Shown: one piece after another, positions 46,283 through 55,637 of the stretch
Layout: every line of letters begins with the position of its first letter
Numbering within the stretch: the stretch's first letter is position 1
Source: Motilimonas cestriensis
GTDB lineage: Bacteria; Pseudomonadota; Gammaproteobacteria; Enterobacterales; CBDFNC01
DNA length: 64,000 bases
Direction: 5' to 3'
Assembly (NCBI RefSeq): GCF_021295315.1
Contig: NZ_JAIMJA010000005.1
Span: 1 to 64,000, forward strand
Position numbers and translations under genes: made by a program
The notes under the pieces: generated by a model
Told to the model about the DNA's origin: nothing
What the model saw: the letters and a program-made list of their open reading frames with translations, nothing else
Databases searched by the model: none

Positions 46283-47596
46283 ATGTTGCAACCCTTCTCT
46301 TGGATGATACTTTTTGTGCGAGTGCTGTTTTTCTATGTCCCCTTTTTCATTATTGGTTTGCTTGTTGATGATTTGGTGTTATGTCTGTTAATCGCGACAG
46401 TAGTACATCTTGCTTGGCATTATAACAACCAGAAGAAGTTGGCTGACTGGCTCTGGCATGATCGCAGTTTGATCCCGCCAAATGGACGAGGCAGCTGGGA
46501 AATAGTATTTAACGGTATCTATAAGTTGCAACAGCGACACCGTATTCGCCGTCGAGAGCTTGCTAGTGTTATTCGCCGCTTTCGAGAAGGGGCCGAAGCT
46601 TTGCCTGATGCCGCGGTAGTCTTTAAAACCGATGGCAGCATTATTTGGTGCAACCGCCTTGCTGAAGGGATATTAGGCTTTCGTTGGCCGGAAGACGCGG
46701 GACAACATATTGGTAATCTGATCCGCACCCCTAACTTTGTTGATTACTTAAAAGCGCGTGACTTTGACACCCCGCTTGAAGTGGTTTCTCCAGTGCAAGC
46801 CGACAAACTATTAGAATTTCGTATCATGCCTTATACCTCTGGGCAAAATATGCTGGTGGCTCGAGATGTGACACACGTTCGCCAATTAGAAGCGATGCGT
46901 CGCAATTTTGTGTCCAGTGTGTCCCATGAATTGCGAACGCCTTTAACCGTGCTAAAAGGGTACCTTGAAATGATTGAAGATGCCCCTGAAGCGAGTTCAG
47001 GTATGTGGGGCAAGGCTCACCATGTAATGGCCGAGCAAACGGCGCGAATGGACTCGCTGGTTGAGCAGCTACTTACATTATCTCGGATTGAAGCTACGCC
47101 GGATGTCGATCTCGAGCAAACGGTTGATGTCCCTTCTATGTTGGGTTTAGTGGAAAAAGAAGCCCAAACGTTAAGTGGTGATAAAAACCACAAATTAGTA
47201 TTTGAAGTAAACCCAGAATTAAAAGTGCGCGGCGATGCAGAGCAGCTGCGCAGTGCCATTTCTAACTTGGTTTATAACGCGGTCTATTACACGCCAGCCA
47301 AGCGTGAAATTAAAGTGCAATGGCTTAAGCAAGATAAAGGTGCGCACTTTGCCGTAACCGATAAAGGTAACGGTATTGCCCCTGAACATATATCACGCTT
47401 AACTGAACGTTTTTACCGTGTGGATAAGGCTAGATCACGCGAGACGGGTGGATCAGGTTTAGGCTTGTCTATTGTAAAGCATGCGTTAAGTCACCATAGC
47501 AGTGCCCTAGAAATTGAGAGTGAAGTAGGCGTTGGTAGTCGATTTAGTTTTACCATTCCATCACAGTTTATTTATTCTTCTTCTACACCCCACTAA
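46283..47596 (+). CDS. phoR: Phosphate regulon sensor kinase PhoR
   Basis: The protein has 437 residues with two N-terminal membrane helices (about 6-27 and 29-45), a charged linker (WHYNNQKKLADWLWH), a PAS domain (about 96-200), phospho-acceptor His215 in SVSHELRTPL and ATPase boxes with NLVYNAVYYTP and GGSGLGLSIVKHAL. It has no large periplasmic sensor, as usual for PhoR, which is controlled by the Pst/PhoU system (not in the window). It forms an operon with phoB. Confidence 0.96.
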   Translation: MLQPFSWMILFVRVLFFYVPFFIIGLLVDDLVLCLLIATVVHLAWHYNNQKKLADWLWHDRSLIPPNGRGSWEIVFNGIYKLQQRHRIRRRELASVIRRFREGAEALPDAAVVFKTDGSIIWCNRLAEGILGFRWPEDAGQHIGNLIRTPNFVDYLKARDFDTPLEVVSPVQADKLLEFRIMPYTSGQNMLVARDVTHVRQLEAMRRNFVSSVSHELRTPLTVLKGYLEMIEDAPEASSGMWGKAHHVMAEQTARMDSLVEQLLTLSRIEATPDVDLEQTVDVPSMLGLVEKEAQTLSGDKNHKLVFEVNPELKVRGDAEQLRSAISNLVYNAVYYTPAKREIKVQWLKQDKGAHFAVTDKGNGIAPEHISRLTERFYRVDKARSRETGGSGLGLSIVKHALSHHSSALEIESEVGVGSRFSFTIPSQFIYSSSTPH

Positions 47597-47726
47597 CAAA
47601 TACTGTAAACACAGAAACTTGTATATTTTATGATGAAGTTATACATATATTTTATGCTTTATCCCTCCGCTGAATAAACTCAACATAAATAAGATTTAAG
47701 TCCGCTGATGCATCACACATACATCA

Positions 47727-47752
47727 GAAATATATCTTAAGGGATATATTTC
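47727..47752. repeat. Palindrome in the phoR-MCP gap
   Basis: Perfect 10-bp arms GAAATATATC / GATATATTTC around TTAAGG. It could be a hairpin after phoR or a binding site in front of the chemoreceptor gene. There is no T run, so termination is not assured. Confidence 0.4.
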
Positions 47753-47813
47753 ATTATTTGGTGAGTTGTGGTCTTACCTTTACTTTTGCTATATTGCTGC
47801 ACATGTGTCTAGA

Positions 47814-47828
47814 TGAGAATTGTTCTCA
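47814..47828. promoter_or_regulatory. Candidate Fur box upstream of chemoreceptor gene
   Basis: TGAGAAT-T-GTTCTCA is a 7-1-7 inverted repeat of the form seen in Fur boxes (compare TGATAAT-n-ATTATCA). It is 34 bp before the chemoreceptor start, a position where iron-loaded Fur would block transcription. Inference from motif shape alone. Confidence 0.5.
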
Positions 47829-47862
47829 CTATTGACTATTTGCATAATATATCGGGTAACTA

Positions 47863-49494
47863 ATGGACTATATTAAAAACCTCACGGTTAAAAGTAAGAT
47901 CTCTTTTTTGGTGACTGTAGCATCTTTGTCCATCCTCCTAATGGCTTGGTTTGGCGCGTTAGAGCTAAAAGACAGTATGCTAGCGGAGCGAAAGCAGCAG
48001 CTAAAATATCAAGTTGAAGCTGCTAAAGGGGTGTTTACACACTATCAAGAGCAAGTTGTTCGTGGCGAAATGGAATTAGAAAGAGCGCAGCAGTTAGCCT
48101 TTAAGCAACTTTCTGAAATGACTTATGGCGATGATGGGTACTTTTTTGTTTTTAATAACGATTTTGTTTTAAAAGCCAGTATGAAAGGCTCGAGTAAAAT
48201 TGGTAGTAACGTTGGTTCAACCAAAGACAGTTATGGCGTTTATCTGTATCGCGAGATTTTAAAGTCTGTGCGCATGGGGGGCGGATCGGGTTACTTTGAA
48301 TACCATTTCCCAAAAACACCAGGTGGAAATCCTGATGCAAAATTGTCGTATGCGGCTGAGTTTGCGCCTTGGGAAATAGTATTAGGCTCTGGTGTTTATT
48401 TAGATGATATCGAAAAGCTATACATTGAACGTCTTTGGAGTAAGGGGGGCATTTTTGTCGCCATTTTACTCGCTCTCATTGCTACCTCTTGGTTGATCAT
48501 TAGTTCAATTGTTAAGCCACTTGGCTTGATTGTGAATGCTATGGGCCTAGTTGCCAAGGGGGATGTGACGGTAAGAATTAACATCGACAGTCAAGATGAA
48601 ATGGGTATTTTAAGTCGTGAAATAAATACCATGTTGGACTCTTTTCAGGGGCTGCTAAGATCAGTTCAATCTAGTTTAAGCGCGTTGAATTTGTCTGCGG
48701 ATGAATTAGCCGTGATTGCAAATCAGACCAATACCGGCGTGCAAAAACAGATGTTAGATGTTGATACAGTGGTCAGTGCGGTAGAGCAGATGACATTAGC
48801 TGTTAAAGAAGTCGAAGCCAGTACCGCACAAGCATCCGAGGCAACCAGTGAAACCAATAATGTGGTGCGTGAAGCTAGCCTATTAATCAATGAGACACTG
48901 GATTCAATTAACCAAGTCTCTAGCCAGGTTGAGCATGCTGTGACGGTGGTGAATGAGCTTGAAGCTGGCTCAAGTGAAATAGGCGAAGTGCTAAATGTTA
49001 TTTCAGGTATCTCAGAGCAAACCAATTTATTAGCCCTTAATGCGGCCATTGAGGCAGCGCGAGCAGGTGAGGCTGGACGAGGTTTTGCGGTAGTGGCGGA
49101 TGAAGTAAGAAGTTTGGCTCATAGTACGAAAGATTCCACTATAGAAATTCAGAAAATGATTGAAAAACTTCAATCGTTAGCAAAAGGTGCTGCGCGAGCC
49201 ATGGAGCAAGGCCGCAATACGGCGCGTGAAAGTGTTGTTGCTGCGGGCAAAACCGGTGACAACTTGAATGTGGTAGTAAAACAAGTTGAGCGCGTTAATG
49301 ACATGAATCATCAAATCGCATCTGCGACCACTGAGCAAGCAGCAGTGGCGGAAGAGGTGGCACGCTCGATGGTAAACATCAGTGTCATTTCTTCGCAAAC
49401 AGGTGAAGGAAGCCGCGAAACCCTTGCTAACAGCAGTAAAGTGAAAGCTTTGTCTGATGATGTAACTAAGCAAATATCTGCATTTAAAGTTTAA
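47863..49494 (+). CDS. Methyl-accepting chemotaxis protein with Cache sensor
   Basis: The protein has 543 residues: membrane helix 1 (about 13-30), a periplasmic single-Cache (sCache_2-type) domain at about 45-190 with [17 protein letters not shown] and the late [16 protein letters not shown], membrane helix 2 (about 196-217), HAMP, and a signalling domain whose hairpin tip is [19 protein letters not shown]. Such sensors often bind small carboxylates, but the ligand is not readable here. There is no C-terminal CheR pentapeptide. A Fur-like site precedes the gene. It is the last host gene before the prophage. Confidence 0.92.
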   Translation: MDYIKNLTVKSKISFLVTVASLSILLMAWFGALELKDSMLAERKQQLKYQVEAAKGVFTHYQEQVVRGEMELERAQQLAFKQLSEMTYGDDGYFFVFNNDFVLKASMKGSSKIGSNVGSTKDSYGVYLYREILKSVRMGGGSGYFEYHFPKTPGGNPDAKLSYAAEFAPWEIVLGSGVYLDDIEKLYIERLWSKGGIFVAILLALIATSWLIISSIVKPLGLIVNAMGLVAKGDVTVRINIDSQDEMGILSREINTMLDSFQGLLRSVQSSLSALNLSADELAVIANQTNTGVQKQMLDVDTVVSAVEQMTLAVKEVEASTAQASEATSETNNVVREASLLINETLDSINQVSSQVEHAVTVVNELEAGSSEIGEVLNVISGISEQTNLLALNAAIEAARAGEAGRGFAVVADEVRSLAHSTKDSTIEIQKMIEKLQSLAKGAARAMEQGRNTARESVVAAGKTGDNLNVVVKQVERVNDMNHQIASATTEQAAVAEEVARSMVNISVISSQTGEGSRETLANSSKVKALSDDVTKQISAFKV

Positions 49495-49654
49495 CTATTT
49501 GATTTAATAATCCATATATGAAAAGCGCTGTAGCGCGCCACATAGTTTAGAAAGAAAATTCGGTTAGATTGAAAAATCATAACCAACAGCCTATTTTACT
49601 AAGTTTACTTATTTAAAATTAAATATTATTAAACGTGCTTAAACGACTGTTAAA
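49495..49654. other. Host-prophage junction region
   Basis: The right end of the prophage must lie between the chemoreceptor stop and the last phage gene. Two exact TTAAACG repeats (49629-49635 and 49639-49645) and a third partial TTAAA at 49650, at 10-11-bp spacing, may be transposase-binding sites. Candidate TG termini occur at 49514 and 49525. The exact end cannot be fixed because the other end is outside the window. Confidence 0.35.
49562..49584 (-). terminator. Possible terminator of the prophage late operon
   Basis: On the minus strand GGTTATGATT, a TTTTC loop, then AATC-TAACC forms a stem with one bulged region, followed by GAATTTTC. It is 71 bp beyond the last phage gene. The stem is AT-rich and moderate in strength. 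Confidence 0.35.
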
Positions 49655-49879
49655 TCACACCTCAACTTCACTGTAAGGTAAGTTGGCCGCTTGGGCCACT
49701 AGTTCACCGTCTTTAATGTAAACCTTTCCTGAGGCGATGCTATCGCCTAATACTAACTCAAATGAGCCGTTGCTATGTCTTACGGTAGTTGTGCCATTAT
49801 TGTGCACGTTCACTACCGTCGCGATAGTGCGCGCTGGGGGCTTGAGTAGCCCTGAAAAGCGTTGATAGGCATTGCTCAT
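49655..49879 (-). CDS. Small prophage protein, last gene of late operon
   Basis: The protein has 74 residues with beta-rich segments (TIATVVNVHNNGTTTVRHSNG, then SGKVYIKDGELVAQAANLPY). Its start overlaps the stop of the 620-residue tail protein by four bases, so it is translated with it. The short beta pattern could be a tail-tip or hub accessory; no family is recognised. Confidence 0.7.
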   Translation of the reverse strand: MSNAYQRFSGLLKPPARTIATVVNVHNNGTTTVRHSNGSFELVLGDSIASGKVYIKDGELVAQAANLPYSEVEV

Positions 49880-51738
49880 GCAGCGTTTCTCATCAAGGTA
49901 ATGGTTTGGTTAACACTCAGCTTACCCTCATTGTCGATACTAATATCAATAGCTAAGCTATCGCATGTGGCTTTAAATACCTCTGCGTCATACGACACAC
50001 CAACTAGCATACCAGGTGTAATGGGCAGTAAATCAGGCATTAACTTAGTTTTAATGGTGTTAATTATCTTGTCGCCAGCATCTGCCAGCACAGCAGTGCC
50101 GCGTTGGCGCGCTGCTTGAACATCGGTGATCAGGTTGTCCACCACATCATCAGCAAACTTATCGCCTGGTGTGCCTTGTCTGCGTACACCGCAAGCCACG
50201 CCTTGCTGCTCCCCTCGCACCAGCACCTTATTGGCCACTGGCCGAATTTCTTTGCGCTCACTGAATGCCGTAATTACATTTGGAATAAGTACCACATCAG
50301 CGACCGCGACTTGAGTATTCCAAGGCGTGACTGGCCATTTCGGCACCAAATGAATGCTACGAGCAGCATCGTCAACCAACAGCATAGCGCCACATGATTT
50401 CGCCATCGCGGCAATGGCTTCTGCAGGTGTTTTGTCTCGATAGCTAAAGCAATGAGCGGGAATAATGTGATCGACAATATCAGCTGTGACCGTCCAGCCG
50501 GTGTTTACTAAAATATCGCTCATAATGCCCAGCAAGCTGCGCTGAGTTTGATTACTCATCGAGGACTTTTCAAGGTATGGCGCTGATAACTCGGCCAAAC
50601 GACTTCGACCGGTGCCAAGCCATGACTGAGAGCCAAACGCGTGCGAGGTGCTACTTTGCTCAATCAGTATCAGAAACAAATAACCATTCACGTTCAATTC
50701 AAGTAATTGATTCATTGCGCGCTGCATATCAATGCGGGAGCCAAAAGCCACCGACCAAGTGCCTGCAAATTGTTCTCGTCCATGCTGATAAGACGCAGAT
50801 TTTAATGCAATGGCTTGGCCATCAGATAAGCGCTGGCAACTAACGGTTGGTTTCATAATATAAGACCTTCTGATTTGTGGGCCAATCGGCAAGTTAAAAT
50901 CAATGTCGGGCAAGGTAGGATGGGCATCAATTAAGCCGCCGCCTTCATCCCAATAGCAATATTCAGGCTCAGCAATAAAGCGCATGACCAACGGATTAGC
51001 TTGAGGCTGGCGAACGCCACTAAAGCGCAGTGTCACTTTGCCTTTTTGGGGTTTGTAATCCGAGGTACAAATTACTGCCGCGACTTTTGGGCCATAGCGC
51101 CAATGGTTTTCAGCTTGGATCGCTTCATCTAGCGCATAACTCAGCTTAATTGACTCGCTCAAGTGGATCGCGCCGCGCCAAGCCAGATGAATATCAGCGG
51201 CTTGAAACTGCCCTTTGATGTAGCGAACGCACCAATCTGATTGCTGCACGTCACCCGCTTGCCAGTTGACGTTAATGCTGGCGCTTTGCAATGGCGCGTT
51301 TTGCCAGCCGATTGCATAGCGTTGGCTTTGTTTGCCCAAACGCTTGGTGCTAATGACATGGGTTTGGCGCTGCATTGGGTAGCGCTTCATGCTAGCCCGC
51401 ACCGCTTGGCGCTGTAATGCCAAGCGATGTTGGTTTAGTCTGATTTCAGTTCGGATGGTTTCGATTAAGCTACTGACCTCAATGTGCTGACTGCATAGCA
51501 CTGGCCCACCGGTGGAAAGTTGCCATTCAATGCCGATATTGGGCCGCTTGATGGGCACCACCGGCGCAGGCTTGCCATCACCAAATTTAACATGCAGTGG
51601 CCAAAGCTGTTTTTGGTTGAGCCTTTCAAATTGAATTCTAATGGTGGGCTCTGGCTGCCCCCCTCCAAATTGAAGCGTAATCGGCAGTGCTGCCACTTGC
51701 TGAATCTGAGTAAACTGAAACAACACTCCTTGCGTCAT
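49876..51738 (-). CDS. Prophage tail protein, probable tail hub/tip component
   Basis: The protein has 620 residues. The N-terminal 330 residues are rich in short beta segments (LPITLQFGGGQPEP, PLHVKFGDGKPAPV, IHLAWRGAIHLSES). The C-terminal half (about 400-600) has the look of a hub domain of siphophage tails, with AIAAMAKSCGAMLLVDDAA followed by NKVLVRGEQQG and a late PGMLVGVSYD. Position near the distal end of the tail module supports a tip role in host contact. I cannot name a homologue. Confidence 0.65.
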   Translation of the reverse strand: MTQGVLFQFTQIQQVAALPITLQFGGGQPEPTIRIQFERLNQKQLWPLHVKFGDGKPAPVVPIKRPNIGIEWQLSTGGPVLCSQHIEVSSLIETIRTEIRLNQHRLALQRQAVRASMKRYPMQRQTHVISTKRLGKQSQRYAIGWQNAPLQSASINVNWQAGDVQQSDWCVRYIKGQFQAADIHLAWRGAIHLSESIKLSYALDEAIQAENHWRYGPKVAAVICTSDYKPQKGKVTLRFSGVRQPQANPLVMRFIAEPEYCYWDEGGGLIDAHPTLPDIDFNLPIGPQIRRSYIMKPTVSCQRLSDGQAIALKSASYQHGREQFAGTWSVAFGSRIDMQRAMNQLLELNVNGYLFLILIEQSSTSHAFGSQSWLGTGRSRLAELSAPYLEKSSMSNQTQRSLLGIMSDILVNTGWTVTADIVDHIIPAHCFSYRDKTPAEAIAAMAKSCGAMLLVDDAARSIHLVPKWPVTPWNTQVAVADVVLIPNVITAFSERKEIRPVANKVLVRGEQQGVACGVRRQGTPGDKFADDVVDNLITDVQAARQRGTAVLADAGDKIINTIKTKLMPDLLPITPGMLVGVSYDAEVFKATCDSLAIDISIDNEGKLSVNQTITLMRNAA

Positions 51739-51745
51739 AATTACC

Positions 51746-52030
51746 CTACTCAGCTATTAAGCCGTTAAAAGCTAACGCTTGATATTTTCCTGTTGGATCA
51801 TACGCAACAATGGTTAGTGGTTTGTATTTAAATGCACTTCTAACGATGTGAAATGTGCCTTGTGCAGTGGTCATCGCCGTGGTCAATACACTGAGATTGC
51901 TTTCATTTAGCACGACCAAGCGACAATTTCCCATTGGAGATCCATTGCTATCAGTAACAGTCCCATTCACTTTAGTTACAATATCACTGTTGCTGATATT
52001 GCCAATCAAGGGTAAGAGCATTAAACCCAC
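51746..52030 (-). CDS. Small prophage protein with carboxypeptidase-regulatory-like fold
   Basis: The protein has 94 residues. TKVNGTVTDSNGSPMGNCRLVVLNE resembles the start of CarboxypepD_reg/Ig-like beta sandwiches, a fold common on phage tails and virion surfaces. The first 19 residues are more hydrophobic but not clearly a signal peptide. Its start overlaps the previous gene by ten bases. A decorating or tip-attached role is inferred. Confidence 0.65.
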   Translation of the reverse strand: MGLMLLPLIGNISNSDIVTKVNGTVTDSNGSPMGNCRLVVLNESNLSVLTTAMTTAQGTFHIVRSAFKYKPLTIVAYDPTGKYQALAFNGLIAE

Positions 52031-52860
52031 CAGTCATTTAGTGATATAGCATAACCAGGGAAGTAAACATATTCACTGTCTGTTTCACCGAATTCTTTTT
52101 GGGTATGTGGGCTAAAAAGCGCCCCAAAAAAACCAGGCATCACGCAAGTCACTCGATTGGATGAATCCCTAAACGCTATTCCTGTATATAGGCCGTCACT
52201 ATATAAAGGCTGTGTGCCATAATTTGCTTTCCCACCTGATATCAAATTTGATGTGGTCTTTAGCATATCATGCGTTTGCTTATGAATATTATCTGATATA
52301 GGGAAATCAATAATACCTCTATCTGGCCGACCTAATTTATAAGCGTCATCATCAGACCAGTATGCATCAGCTCCTAGTGAAACTTGTGTTGTGTTTGTTG
52401 CTCCAGCTTTTGCTCGGCCAAGACAGCAAAACATTGGGTGACCTTGATGAATTGTGATGATATAGCATGTGTTGTTATCAGCTACTACCCACCAATTTGT
52501 GCTGCGTAAAATGCCTTGGTGGAGCGCATTTGATACACGGCCAGATAACGGCGGATACGAGATAACGGACGATACATTATTAAAATCAATGAAGCTTTCA
52601 CAAGTATCGAATAAACAGTATGCAGACCCAAAAACACTTGTGTGCGCATCATTAAAACGATAAAACCATCCGTTATCACTGGGCGCTAAAATAGCGCAAT
52701 GCTCTGCTCTTAAATCAAAAGCAATTTGCCAGCCAGCGCCCGCTCTAGCTCCAAACCCCTCAACTAGACATTTAATTAACATATTAAGAATACTGCCCTT
52801 GCTACCGTCTAATTGCGGCGCGCCGGGATCATCATGTTTGTATAAAATCGGTGCTGCCAT
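52021..52860 (-). CDS. Prophage structural protein of unknown fold
   Basis: The protein has 279 residues. The N-terminus reads MAAPILYKHDDPGAPQLDG. Most of the rest is mixed, with many aromatic and cysteine residues and the short string STNWWVVADNNTCYIITIHQG. No family is recognised with confidence. It is coupled to the 801-residue gene upstream (TAATG-type one-base overlap). Its position in the tail-tip block suggests a virion component. Confidence 0.65.
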   Translation of the reverse strand: MAAPILYKHDDPGAPQLDGSKGSILNMLIKCLVEGFGARAGAGWQIAFDLRAEHCAILAPSDNGWFYRFNDAHTSVFGSAYCLFDTCESFIDFNNVSSVISYPPLSGRVSNALHQGILRSTNWWVVADNNTCYIITIHQGHPMFCCLGRAKAGATNTTQVSLGADAYWSDDDAYKLGRPDRGIIDFPISDNIHKQTHDMLKTTSNLISGGKANYGTQPLYSDGLYTGIAFRDSSNRVTCVMPGFFGALFSPHTQKEFGETDSEYVYFPGYAISLNDWWV

Positions 52861-55265
52861 TATGCGTTTCCTCTAAAAGCTAAAGTCAATGAGTCTTGAG
52901 TGATATTGCTGTGACCGGGATTGGTTGCACGCACTAACATAGCGGGACGACTGGCGGCCACTTGTTGAAAGCGAATGACCTCCCCCGCGTTATACCCTGC
53001 GCCGAACGCTTCAACGGGGATGGTAAACATCACATCACCGGTTTTTACATTCAATGCGCTAAAGGGGTTTAAAGTGTCCCCCGTTTGAATTTGACCAAAA
53101 CGGCGGCCAATGCAACGAAATGCAGTGGGACTGGTAAACACTAGCGCCCAATCTTCGTTTATCGCACTGTTGTTACTGGTTTCAATCGGAAAATCAGGGT
53201 TTAACTTGGCCACGGCCAGCGCGCTGTCGTTATCCCAGTTATTGTTAAAACTGCTTAATACTCTTGGATTAACAATGCGCGCTTGTAAATCACCTAGCAC
53301 TTGCACACTGGCCACCGTGGCACCTGCCGGATAACTGTTGGCTAACGGCTCGGATAAACTCACCTCATTGCCGACCACTTGCGTGACTAAGGCCAGCTCG
53401 CTGACGTTATCGGTTAAAACAAACGGGCCGGTGAATCCAGCAAAGTCGCTGTTAATGGTGACAGTGGTGCCCGCATAACTAAAATGCGTGTTGGCCGCTG
53501 TCCAAAGGCTTTTTTGATTCGCGTCTAAAATATCAATACGGCTATTAGCGCGTACGGTATGGTTTGCGCCATTGACGGGGCTAATCAGTTGGCTTTTTAA
53601 ATCGGATAAGCACAAAACACCCCACGGGCGATAAATGTCCACTAGGCCACCTTTGGGCACCCTTAGCGGATTGATGCCATAGCGATCAGAGGGCGGCAAC
53701 AAGCTGACCATTTCTGTTACATCGTAAGTTAAGGTGGACAATTTTACGGGGCTGCTAAACGTCAGCTCAACCACGTTGCCTGATACGCTGCCGGTGATGC
53801 CCGTGCCGCTAATTACACCAGCATTGTCACCGCTGGCGCTAAGTTGGGTATTGGTGGCCGTGGTCACGCTAATATAAAGCGACTCAAGCAATACGTTGTT
53901 AAAAGGCAACACAAAACGCGCCTCGGCAGCGGTCGGCGTGGATTTCACCGCAAGACCAAACAAAGAGCGCATGCGGTTATTAATATCAACATAAGTGCCC
54001 GCCGCGTAATCCACAATGGCAAGACGCACGGTGCCATTGCCATCGGTGCCATAGACGCCATCGTCCCGCTCGGTGATTTGGCCCACATATTGAGTAGTTC
54101 CGCCCGCTAAAGCATCAAATGTGCCTTGCAAGCTGCCCTTGGCAATCGCTAGCGGGTTCGCATTGGCCGTGGTGAGTATTTCACGGTACTCGTAATTATC
54201 GGCGCTGATATACGACACGCTGACAAAGCTGCCTGCGTCGGCCAGCTCTGCCAGCACCACTTGAATATATCGCTCGTTGCCGTCGTACTCAGCGCGAACA
54301 AGGGCATCTTGCTCGGTTTTCAACTCGCCGCCTTTGGTGTATGACACGGTGGCAGGATATTTTTCTAATAAATCCAAGGTGGGCGCATCAACCACCACCC
54401 GATAAGTGCTTGATGATGTAGCGCTAAACTGGGCCACGGTGCGCACAATGTCGCTTTGTGCGCCATTGGGGTTTTGGCCAAGATGTTTTTTCTCGGTGTT
54501 GATCACGGGCAACAAGGATTGCTGCGCCGCTTCAACCTGCAAGGTTTGGCCGCTGCTTGGCGCGGTTAACTTACTTACACCGTGGGCTTTAAATGTTTCG
54601 GTCGCCGTGGAAATACGGCGCAATACTGAACATTTAGTTTGACCATTAATCACAGTGTCACGCTCTGGGGTAGGCCACGCGATTGCAGGCTCAAATACCC
54701 ACAATCGCTGTGCGCTATCATAAGCTGTAATCTGCACATAATGATTGCGACGGGGCCATGTTGCGTCTTCTTCGCCGTCATACTCGACGCAAATAGCAAC
54801 GATTTGGCCGATAGACAAGCTCACCCGCGTTGGCTCACCTTGCGCCGCGCCTGTTTCTAAATCTATCGCGCTGATCACGTTTTGGTTTTTGCTTAAGCCA
54901 CTTAAGCCGGTGCGTAAACGCAAGCCCGGCGTCACCGCACTGCCTAAGATTTCACGCATATCAGCTAAGGTGCTAGCATCATTCAAGGCGTCTGATTCAA
55001 TCAATAATGCCGTCACTTTAGGATCGGTTAGCGGCTGGCTGATATACACATGGCCATCTCCCAACAATTGAGCATCAGGCGTATCCACGGTGGGATAAAA
55101 CTTAATAATGTCGATTGCGCTTCGGGCGTGATCAATGTCTGAAATCGGGGTTAATAAATCCGATAGCTTGCCGTTGACCACGACATTTTTTGAGCGATAG
55201 CCGCCCGCGTCATCGGTTTGGCCAAGGGATTCGGGTTTAAATATTTTTAAGTCGCTGCGGTTCAT
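52860..55265 (-). CDS. Large prophage virion protein, probable tail-tip or adhesin component
   Basis: The protein has 801 residues without membrane segments. It is beta-rich with many Thr, Ser, Asn and Gly; the opening VVVNGKLSDLLTPISDIDHARSAIDIIKFYP is followed by alternating beta modules (SVSYISADNYEYREI, AGVISGTGITGSVSGNVVELTF, SYAGTTVTINSDFAG). This is typical of elongated phage surface proteins. I do not recognise a named homologue. It is the largest gene after the tape measure and sits where B3/D3112-type phages encode tail-tip proteins. Confidence 0.65.
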   Translation of the reverse strand: MNRSDLKIFKPESLGQTDDAGGYRSKNVVVNGKLSDLLTPISDIDHARSAIDIIKFYPTVDTPDAQLLGDGHVYISQPLTDPKVTALLIESDALNDASTLADMREILGSAVTPGLRLRTGLSGLSKNQNVISAIDLETGAAQGEPTRVSLSIGQIVAICVEYDGEEDATWPRRNHYVQITAYDSAQRLWVFEPAIAWPTPERDTVINGQTKCSVLRRISTATETFKAHGVSKLTAPSSGQTLQVEAAQQSLLPVINTEKKHLGQNPNGAQSDIVRTVAQFSATSSSTYRVVVDAPTLDLLEKYPATVSYTKGGELKTEQDALVRAEYDGNERYIQVVLAELADAGSFVSVSYISADNYEYREILTTANANPLAIAKGSLQGTFDALAGGTTQYVGQITERDDGVYGTDGNGTVRLAIVDYAAGTYVDINNRMRSLFGLAVKSTPTAAEARFVLPFNNVLLESLYISVTTATNTQLSASGDNAGVISGTGITGSVSGNVVELTFSSPVKLSTLTYDVTEMVSLLPPSDRYGINPLRVPKGGLVDIYRPWGVLCLSDLKSQLISPVNGANHTVRANSRIDILDANQKSLWTAANTHFSYAGTTVTINSDFAGFTGPFVLTDNVSELALVTQVVGNEVSLSEPLANSYPAGATVASVQVLGDLQARIVNPRVLSSFNNNWDNDSALAVAKLNPDFPIETSNNSAINEDWALVFTSPTAFRCIGRRFGQIQTGDTLNPFSALNVKTGDVMFTIPVEAFGAGYNAGEVIRFQQVAASRPAMLVRATNPGHSNITQDSLTLAFRGNA

Positions 55266-55274
55266 AGTACCTCT

Positions 55275-55637
55275 TTAAATAGTGATGAAATTCAAAGTCA
55301 CATCAAACATGGTGCTGGGTGACTGATCGGCATAGGCAATCGCTGGCGTGGCGGTTATCGCTTGAGGTTGATGCAGCCAAACCACGTTAAACACCTCATC
55401 GTTAATGGTTAACGCAAAACCCGTTGGCGAGCTGCTGGCATGAGCCTTAAGAGCCATGTAAGTGGCAAAGCTTTCTTGCTCACTCACCAGTACAATGGGT
55501 TGCCCTGCTTGCTTTTGTGATTGTTCTAATAGCAAGCTGCCATCAATGGCATATTCGCTGTGCGACACCCAGGCATCCCATTCAAAACGGTTTTGCCACA
55601 CAAATTCAGCAAGTGAAAAATCAGCAAATGAAATCAA
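55275..55637 (-). CDS. Prophage protein following the tape measure
   Basis: The protein has 120 residues, probably beta-rich, with several Trp (FVWQNRFEWDAWVSHSEY). It lies directly after the tape-measure gene with a four-base overlap, the place where siphophages encode distal-tail or tape-measure-linked proteins. No family recognised. Confidence 0.65.
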   Translation of the reverse strand: MISFADFSLAEFVWQNRFEWDAWVSHSEYAIDGSLLLEQSQKQAGQPIVLVSEQESFATYMALKAHASSSPTGFALTINDEVFNVVWLHQPQAITATPAIAYADQSPSTMFDVTLNFITI

